Made by a program: the position numbers and the translations under genes. 64,000 bases of DNA from Terriglobia bacterium (lineage in GTDB: Bacteria > Acidobacteriota > Terriglobia > JAJPHL01): contig JAJPHL010000002.1 in assembly GCA_021325275.1 (NCBI GenBank), positions 1 through 64,000 of the forward strand, read 5' to 3'. Each line of letters begins with the position of its first letter. The first letter of the stretch is position 1. Shown piece after piece: positions 58,079-64,000 of the stretch. Below the pieces are notes generated by a model. That model was not told the DNA's origin, made no database searches, and saw only the letters and a list, made by a program, of their open reading frames with translations.

Positions 58079-59893
58079 TCAAGACGTTGGACCGAGAAGA
58101 TAGTCGGAGGACAGTTTGCGCTCCAGATCTTTCTTTTCCTGAAGCATCGTGAGGGCGCTCGTAACCTCCCCAGATTGTTCAGCTTGGCGGATCATGCGGC
58201 GTAACTCCTCGACCCGGGCTTGCAACGGACGGCGGGCCAACTCCTGCACATAGCCCAGGACTTGGGCCGCGCTAAGGTCCTCGATGGAGTCATCGTTCAA
58301 GGCCACCGCCAGGATCTGCTGTTGCGGCGGCAGGAGGCGATCTTGAAGCGCGGGAACATCCACCGGCGCCGCTGGGTCGACGCCGGAATCCGGCGAGGCC
58401 ATGGCGGCTAGCGCGTCGAGCACCGGACGAATCGCGATTTCGGCGAGGGCGGGTGTCGCGCCGAGCAGCGCCACTAGCGGCGCGAGATACTGCTGTCGCG
58501 CTTCGGCGTTCGCTACCATGCAACGGAGCAGCGTTCTCTGCACATGCGGCACGGGGCCATGCGTGATGCCCGTGGCGGCCGCGCGCGACACATCGCGGCG
58601 ATCCGCGGCGGCGGCGCGCATTTCTTTGCCGAGCAAATCGCGGTCCAGACCCAAGCGGTCGGCCAGGCGCGCGGCCATTTCCACGCGAACGATGCGGTCG
58701 GGCAGTTTGGAGACGTAGCCGAGCAGATAGTGTGCCGCATCCGACTTGCCTTTTGGCTGCGACAAATCGAACATCGCGGGCGCGCGAGAAATCAAGTAAT
58801 CGAAAAACGGCGGCGCTTGCTCCAGCATCTCGCGATACGCAGGCGCGCCGTTGGCTTTGACGTATTCGTCGGGATCGAGTCCGCCGGGGAGCGAGAGCAC
58901 GCGCGCTTCAAGCTTTTCTTCGAGCAGCGTTTCGAGCGACCGCTCGGTCGCTTTCACGCCGGCGGAATCGGGATCGTAGTTCACGACCACGGTTTTCACC
59001 ATCGGCGCGATGTTCTTCACATGCTCGAGCGTTAGACTCGTACCACAACTCGCCACCACGTTCGGCACACCCGCTGCGTATACGCCGATGGCGTCCATGT
59101 AGCCTTCCACCAGCACCACCATGCCCTGCTTGCGCATCGTTTCTTTGGCGCGATGCCAGTTGTAGAGCACGCGGCTCTTGCGATAGATCGGCGATTCGCG
59201 CGAGTTCAGATATTTCGGCTGATCCTCGTCGCGCAAGGCGCGCGCGCCGAATGCCACGATCTTGCCGGCCTCGTTCTGAATGGGAAACATCAGGCGATTG
59301 CGGAAGTAGTCGTACGATCCCGAGCCGTCTTCGCGGCGCCCCACTAAGCTGGATTGCGCGGCGACGTCTTCGGGAATGCTGCCGAGCGCGCGCAACAGCG
59401 CTTGGCCGCCCCCCGGCGCGTAGCCCAATCCAAACTCTTTGACGATTTCCGGTGCGAGGCCGCGCTTCTTCAAGTATTGCCGGGCCGCACCGCCCTCCGC
59501 GCTTTCGAGCGACTGCCGGAAAAAATCGGCAGCGCGTTCGTGCAACTCGAAGATCTGCGCGCGTAATCGTGCTTGCGGATCGGCGTCGGGAGAAATGCGC
59601 TTCGGAACGGCAATGCCGTTCTTCTCGGCGATGGAGCGGACGGCCTCGGGAAACGTGAGATGGTCCATCTCCATGACGAACTTGAAGACGTCGCCGTGCA
59701 CGCCGCATCCGAAGCAATGGTAGGACTGGTATTGTCCGTTGACGTTGAACGACGGCGTTTTTTCCTGATTAAACGGACAGAGGCCGAGGTAGCGCGATCC
59801 CGACTGGCGCTTCAGCCGAACATACTCGCCGACGACGCGCACGATGTCGACCGACGTCTTGACGGTATATGCGAAGTCGCCGGGCTGGGCCAT
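58079..59893 (-). CDS. dnaG: DNA primase
   Basis: A 604-residue primase that makes RNA primers for replication. The zinc-binding domain reads GLCPFNQEKTPSFNVN and SYHCFGCGVHGDVF: Cys39, Cys60 and Cys63 are present, but the usual His (CPFH) is Asn42. The RNA-polymerase domain has GARALRDEDQPKYLNSRESPIYRK, the TOPRIM motifs VLVEGYMDAIGV and NYDPDSAG, and GLDPDEYVKANG. A helical C-terminal helicase-binding part follows (about 430-600). ATG at 59893 is chosen because the family starts near here; upstream extension is unconserved. It precedes rpoD on the same strand. Confidence 0.95.
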   Translation of the reverse strand: MAQPGDFAYTVKTSVDIVRVVGEYVRLKRQSGSRYLGLCPFNQEKTPSFNVNGQYQSYHCFGCGVHGDVFKFVMEMDHLTFPEAVRSIAEKNGIAVPKRISPDADPQARLRAQIFELHERAADFFRQSLESAEGGAARQYLKKRGLAPEIVKEFGLGYAPGGGQALLRALGSIPEDVAAQSSLVGRREDGSGSYDYFRNRLMFPIQNEAGKIVAFGARALRDEDQPKYLNSRESPIYRKSRVLYNWHRAKETMRKQGMVVLVEGYMDAIGVYAAGVPNVVASCGTSLTLEHVKNIAPMVKTVVVNYDPDSAGVKATERSLETLLEEKLEARVLSLPGGLDPDEYVKANGAPAYREMLEQAPPFFDYLISRAPAMFDLSQPKGKSDAAHYLLGYVSKLPDRIVRVEMAARLADRLGLDRDLLGKEMRAAAADRRDVSRAAATGITHGPVPHVQRTLLRCMVANAEARQQYLAPLVALLGATPALAEIAIRPVLDALAAMASPDSGVDPAAPVDVPALQDRLLPPQQQILAVALNDDSIEDLSAAQVLGYVQELARRPLQARVEELRRMIRQAEQSGEVTSALTMLQEKKDLERKLSSDYLLGPTS

Positions 59894-59950
59894 GGATAAG
59901 GTAAGGGTATCACTGCGGCCACAACGTTTTTTCACTGCTCAGACACACAG

Positions 59951-60017
59951 GCGCAGAGATACGCAGAGAAAATCTCATTTTTTGTGCTGGGTTTCTCTGC
60001 GTCTCTGCGTCTCTGCG
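59951..60017. repeat. Inverted octamer repeat, TCTCTGCG-type
   Basis: Three exact TCTCTGCG units (59994-60001, 60002-60009, 60010-60017) form one arm; the other arm 59951-59971 is GCGCAGAGATACGCAGAGAAA. The arms share an 11-base complement (TTTCTCTGCGT) around a loop of about 20 bases. It lies 12 bases past the stop of the VWA gene and may act as a transcription end or be a mobile palindrome. Confidence 0.7.
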
Positions 60018-60028
60018 GTGAAAAAACC

Positions 60029-61705
60029 TCACGGAACTTCGACACGCGTATTCGAAATCGCGAAGTGATTCTCTCCCGCCTCACGGACAATCTCGCGGAT
60101 CTCGTATACGCCTTTCACCGCGGGGATACTGGTGGACACTTTGATGCCGTTCGCCTGCATGTCGGCGAGTTTCGCGGATGTCAGGTTCAGGTCCATTACC
60201 GCTTGCCTGCCGGCGATCAGGCGGCCGCCCGGCTCGCGCAACAACGTGACGAAAGTGAGTTCCTGCAAGCTGCGATCGCCGGACGCCGCGAACTTCAGAG
60301 TTTTGGCGTCGACCACAATGTCCACGAGCACAGCGCTCGCGCCATTATCTTGTCCGGCCGACGCCTTTACACTCGCGCCGAGCTCGCTACGCGTGTCGCT
60401 CGCGCCAGCCTCGCGATCGATCCGCTCCTGAATCGGCTCGGGGCGCGGCGGCGGCGCGACCGAGACGTAGCCGGGCCGCGCCTGCACGCTGAATCCCGGA
60501 TGGTTCTTCAGTTTCAACTTCAGTTCGTGATAATTTCCGTCCGGCTCGCGCTGCGGAGAAAACGCGAGCAAATAGGATTCCTCGGCCGGCTCCGCGAGGC
60601 GGCCGATTGCGCTCACATAGTCGTTGTTGTTCTTGATGAACGTTCCGCCGGTGGACGCGGAAGCGTCGGATAGAAACGATGTGAGCAACTCCTGGCGCAT
60701 CGCGACCGCTTTCTGATTCCCGCCCGCGACCAAACCCTCGGAGTCGAGCGTGTTGATAACGATCCGCGCGCGCACGGCCGCGTCGATCACCGCGTTTTTG
60801 TTGCGATCCATCTCCGGCGTGGGAAATCCCGGCGATACCATCACGAGAATTCGCGATCCCGGTTCCGCGGCGAGGTGTTTGACGATCACCATGAGCACGT
60901 CCATCACGCCCGTCGATTTGGAACGCACTTGATCCCACTGGCTGGCGGCTTGCGTTTGCACAAACTCATGCGCCCGCGGAAAGCCGGGCTGCGTACACAA
61001 GCTTTCAATACATCCGCAAACTTCCGCGACCGCCGTATCTTCGGTCGGAGGATCGAGCTTGTAGCGGATCAGGTAAGCCTGATACGCGCTCAGCGTGGGA
61101 CAACTGAGGAAGGAACGCAACCCGATGTGCGGATGCGGCGAAATCTTCCGGATGGCCTCGACCAATGCCGGTACGTCGCCGGAAAATCCCGGCGTCACCA
61201 CGGTGCCCGATTGCGTGAACACTCCGACGCGGTCGGCGGGACCCAGAGCCGTGGTCACCAGTTTTTCCGCGCCTTCCTTCGACCGTTGCAATCCTGCATT
61301 GTCGGCGTGCGTATCATCGAAAAATAGCGCAATGGTCCGTGGTTGCCGGGGCGACTCGACCGCCGGCGTGGCGGCGCGCGGCGCGCTGATGCCGGCGGCC
61401 GCCGCCGGCTCGGCATCGCGCGTTCTCTCCGAGAAAAACTGGATCTTCTGTGGTTTGCCGTTGTCGAGTAATTCGAAATCGGATTCAGCCAGACCCGTGG
61501 CCAGTCTTCCGTGAGGGTCGTGGACCGTCGCGCCGACTTCTACTAAATTCGCTTGCGCGGTGATCGTGGGCGGCGCCGGCGTGTAGACGCCTGAGCGAAT
61601 GCGGACTTCTTCGATTGATCTGGGCTGCGCCGGCATCGGCGTGGGTGCCTGCGGCTGCATGGAAGACGCTTGCAACAAGAGCCCCGCTAACACCAGGAAG
61701 CGCAT
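60029..61705 (-). CDS. VWFA-related acidobacterial secreted protein
   Basis: A 558-residue exported protein of TIGR03436 type, with a short signal (LVLAGLLLQASSM). The N-terminal conserved block is QANLVEVGATVHDPHGRLATGLAESDFELLDNGKPQKIQFF, then TIALFFDDTHADNAGLQRSKEGAEKLV (degenerate MIDAS) and RILVMVSPGFPTPEMDRNK, with SYLLAFSPQREPDGNYHELKLKLK closing the domain. About residues 195-240 form a Cys-containing insert (SCPTLSAYQAY, CGCIESLC). Function is unknown; such proteins are numerous in Acidobacteriota. It begins one base after the stop of the GGDEF/HD-GYP gene, so they form an operon. Confidence 0.85.
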   Translation of the reverse strand: MRFLVLAGLLLQASSMQPQAPTPMPAQPRSIEEVRIRSGVYTPAPPTITAQANLVEVGATVHDPHGRLATGLAESDFELLDNGKPQKIQFFSERTRDAEPAAAAGISAPRAATPAVESPRQPRTIALFFDDTHADNAGLQRSKEGAEKLVTTALGPADRVGVFTQSGTVVTPGFSGDVPALVEAIRKISPHPHIGLRSFLSCPTLSAYQAYLIRYKLDPPTEDTAVAEVCGCIESLCTQPGFPRAHEFVQTQAASQWDQVRSKSTGVMDVLMVIVKHLAAEPGSRILVMVSPGFPTPEMDRNKNAVIDAAVRARIVINTLDSEGLVAGGNQKAVAMRQELLTSFLSDASASTGGTFIKNNNDYVSAIGRLAEPAEESYLLAFSPQREPDGNYHELKLKLKNHPGFSVQARPGYVSVAPPPRPEPIQERIDREAGASDTRSELGASVKASAGQDNGASAVLVDIVVDAKTLKFAASGDRSLQELTFVTLLREPGGRLIAGRQAVMDLNLTSAKLADMQANGIKVSTSIPAVKGVYEIREIVREAGENHFAISNTRVEVP

Positions 61706-61706
61706 G

Positions 61707-64000
61707 CTATACCTCTTGACTGGCTTCCGCGCGCATCACGCGCGCGAATGTGCGCACCAGCAGTTCATCGAACTGCGTTCCCGCGAAACGCTCCATTTCC
61801 TCGAGCGCTTCCGATCCGGTGCGAGCTTTGCGATACGGGCGCTCGCCGGTAATCGCGTCGTAGGCGTCGGCGATGGCCAGGATGCGCGCGCCCAACGGAG
61901 TCTTCTCGCCCGGCAGACCGTCGGGGTATCCGCGACCATTCACGAACTCGTGATGATGCCGGACCATTTCACAGATTTCCGGGGCGATTCTCGCGGCTTG
62001 CAACAAACGCGCGCCGGTACCGGAATGCACGTGAACCGCGGAGTATTCCTGCACGCGCAGCTTGTCGCGTTTTGCCAATACTTCACTCGGCACCGCGAGA
62101 TATCCCACGTCGTGCAGACGCGCCGCCACGCGCATTTGCTGCAACTGCGCTTCGGTCATGCCGAGTGTGCCCGCCAACAACATCGCGTAGCGCGTCACTT
62201 GCTCGTGATGCCCGCGCGACCCGTGGATGCGCGCTTCCAGGCGGTCAGCCAATTCACCCAAGCCGATCTCCATGGTGCGCGCGAGATCCTTCGTATTCAC
62301 GCCGGGAGCGCTCCATGCTTCCTCCAAGCGCTGAATCCATTTCTCCATTACCTCGGGACCCGTTGGTCCGACGTAATCGGCGGCGCCCGGCGCCGCCGGC
62401 GGTCCTTCGTCCTGGTGAATGCGCTGCGCCGCCGCCGTGGTTCCCAAGTCACGCAGCAATTCCGCGAGCACGCCGGCATCCCAATGTTCCGATGAATCGC
62501 GCCGGAATTGCTCGGCCACCGCCACGTGATTTCCGCCTTGATGCTTGGCGATATAGAGTCCCGCGTCGGCCACGCGAATGATTTCCTCAGGCGTGTGACC
62601 GTGAATCGGATAGGTGGCCAGACCAAAGCTCGCGGTCAGGTGACGCTCCATGAACATGGCATCGGTGGCGATCCACAAACGCAGGCGCTCCGCCAATTTC
62701 TGCGCTTGATCGGTGCTGGTTTCCGGCATCAACACCATGAATTCGTCGCCGCCATAGCGCGCGACAACGTTCGACTTGCGGCAACGCTCTTCGAGAATGC
62801 GGCCGAGGCGCACGAGAACAAGATCGCCTTCCAGGTGGCCCATGGTGTCGTTCACTTGCTTGAAGCGATCCAGGTCGAGCACCAGGAGCGAGAAGATGCG
62901 CTCCGAGCGCATCGCGCGCTTCCACTCGCCGTTGAGCGCTTCCATGAAATAGCGATGCGTCTTCACGCCGGTCAGCCCGTCGGTGATGGCCTGTTCTTTC
63001 GTGATCTGGAACGTGAACGCGTTGTGCAACGCGGTGGCCAGGTGCGCGGCCATCGTGCGGAGCAGCGGCAAGTGCTCGTGACGCAGCAGGCCCGGCTTAA
63101 TGCATTCGATGTCGAGAATGCCCAGCAACTGATCGGCGTAGACAATCGGCAGGCAGGCGATACTGCGCGACTCCGGAAGAACGCCCGTGATTCGCGGCGC
63201 CGGCGCCGTGGGAGCATCGCGCAGCGCGTCCTCCACCAGCACCGCTTCGCCTCCCCGCGCCACGCGGTTCAGCAACGCGATCTCCAGCGACGCTTTTTGA
63301 TTCAGCACGCGCTCCGGCGCCACGCCCGCGGCGGCGCGCCATTCCACCATCTTGGTCTCGTAGTCGAGCAAGCCGATGCCGATGTGGTCGTAGTTGAAAC
63401 TGGAGTGAATCTCGCGGACGATCTGCGACATTACCTCATTCGCGTTCAGCGTAGAGATCGCGATGCGCGTGACGTTATGCAGAAAAGTGAGGTGCCGCAA
63501 CCGCTCTTGCTCGCCGGCAAACAGGCGCGCGTTCTCCAGCGCCACGGCAGCTTGCGCCGCCACGATACGCAACACTTCCAAGTGATCTTCGTCGTAGGCG
63601 TGCTCGCGATCGTAGGTCTGCACGGCCATCACGCCGACCGCGCGGCCGCGAATTACCACCGGTGCGCCAAGCCACGAGTACGCTTGCCGTCCGCTCGACT
63701 GAATCCCATGCTCCGCGCGGTAGTCTTCCATTTGCCGCAGCGTGCGAATCAACAGCGGCTGTCCGGTTTCCAGCAAATGCTCCGTGAGTCCATAGGCGGC
63801 TTGGCGCGAACGATGCGGCAAAAAACGGCCGTCTTCGATTTCCAGCTCGAAGCGGACTTCGTTTTTCGCTTCATCGCGCATCGCCACGTAAAAATTGCTC
63901 GCCTCCATCAGCTTTTCCAGCTCTTCGTGGATCCTCCGCAACAGCGACTCGGTTTCAAGCGTCGAGCTGATCGCGCGCCCTGTTTGATTCAGTAAATGCA
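61707..64000 (-). CDS. GAF-GGDEF-HD-GYP cyclic-di-GMP regulator (5' end beyond window)
   Basis: The reading frame remains open to the right edge of the window: the bases beyond 63941 encode LLNQTGRAISSTLETESLLRR in continuous GAF-like sequence, so the true start lies outside. Two GAF-like domains are visible (VIRGRAVGVMAVQTYDREH; SIACLPIVYADQLLGILDIE). A GGDEF domain follows with DGLTGVKTHRYF, LDLDRFKQVND and the intact RYGGDEFMVLM, then an HD-GYP domain with LHDVGYLAVP, HHHEFVNGRGYPDGLPGE and ARILAIADAYDAIT. Both synthesis and breakdown of cyclic di-GMP look possible. It is cotranscribed with the VWA gene. Confidence 0.92.
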   Translation of the reverse strand, partial: HLLNQTGRAISSTLETESLLRRIHEELEKLMEASNFYVAMRDEAKNEVRFELEIEDGRFLPHRSRQAAYGLTEHLLETGQPLLIRTLRQMEDYRAEHGIQSSGRQAYSWLGAPVVIRGRAVGVMAVQTYDREHAYDEDHLEVLRIVAAQAAVALENARLFAGEQERLRHLTFLHNVTRIAISTLNANEVMSQIVREIHSSFNYDHIGIGLLDYETKMVEWRAAAGVAPERVLNQKASLEIALLNRVARGGEAVLVEDALRDAPTAPAPRITGVLPESRSIACLPIVYADQLLGILDIECIKPGLLRHEHLPLLRTMAAHLATALHNAFTFQITKEQAITDGLTGVKTHRYFMEALNGEWKRAMRSERIFSLLVLDLDRFKQVNDTMGHLEGDLVLVRLGRILEERCRKSNVVARYGGDEFMVLMPETSTDQAQKLAERLRLWIATDAMFMERHLTASFGLATYPIHGHTPEEIIRVADAGLYIAKHQGGNHVAVAEQFRRDSSEHWDAGVLAELLRDLGTTAAAQRIHQDEGPPAAPGAADYVGPTGPEVMEKWIQRLEEAWSAPGVNTKDLARTMEIGLGELADRLEARIHGSRGHHEQVTRYAMLLAGTLGMTEAQLQQMRVAARLHDVGYLAVPSEVLAKRDKLRVQEYSAVHVHSGTGARLLQAARIAPEICEMVRHHHEFVNGRGYPDGLPGEKTPLGARILAIADAYDAITGERPYRKARTGSEALEEMERFAGTQFDELLVRTFARVMRAEASQEV

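Noticed and set aside
62508..63995. Plus-strand open frame of 495 codons near the right edge
   Set aside because: Antisense to the GGDEF/HD-GYP gene, whose motifs are unambiguous.

Overview
The window looks like a chromosomal segment of an Acidobacteriota bacterium, most like the Solibacter/Bryobacter group. Supporting family-level markers are: two very long orphan FtsX/MacB-type permeases behind a PadR regulator; a large carboxypeptidase-regulatory-domain TonB receptor; two secreted proteins ending in the Solibacter-type C-terminal domain (TIGR03437-like); an acidobacterial VWFA-related protein (TIGR03436-like); and an ECF sigma factor coupled to a Ser/Thr kinase with TPRs. Host genes are GC-rich (hand counts of single lines 58-67%). 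No rRNA, tRNA, CRISPR array or intact transposase was found.

Layout. 181-5985: padR plus two duplicated permeases. 6157-9994: TonB-dependent receptor and a GNAT acetyltransferase. 10397-12103: a lower-GC restriction-modification cassette (C5 cytosine methyltransferase, HNH endonuclease, Vsr). 12147-13408: a DAHP synthase gene behind a complete transcription attenuator with an aromatic-rich leader peptide. 13416-21724: M61 peptidase, two overlapping YHYH-domain genes, a TMTC-like membrane protein, a glycerophosphodiester phosphodiesterase with a possible microprotein, and a TrmJ-like methyltransferase. 21806-28833: a glucuronoyl-esterase/SGNH fusion, an S9 peptidase with a C-terminal frameshift and a TIGR03437 secreted protein. 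28947-34439: ECF sigma/kinase pair, FGE-like protein, a permease fossil and a PQQ-propeller/EF-hand protein. 34590-50611: a 16-kb same-strand run of ten mostly overlapping genes around MoxR, DUF58, BatA and DUF4175. 50616-55152: tricorn-like protease, cysteine-synthase-like enzyme and a bacterial metallothionein. 55155-56041: an AbiEii-type nucleotidyltransferase with a small partner. 56057-59893: rpoD and dnaG. 60029-64000: VWA protein and a GAF/GGDEF/HD-GYP regulator that runs off the right edge.

The most striking item is the attenuator upstream of the DAHP synthase: promoter, 23-codon leader with a Trp-Ser-Tyr-Trp-Phe run, hairpin 1:2, antiterminator 2:3 and terminator 3:4 all pair on paper, and the leader ORF appears to start almost at the transcription start. 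Other notable items are a TTTTGCC-type heptad palindrome that forms a signal peptide, a recurrent TANNNT-5-9nt-ATG arrangement suggesting leaderless transcription, a His-to-Asn change in the DnaG zinc site, and a CE15-SGNH fusion. All family assignments are from reading the sequence without database searches.
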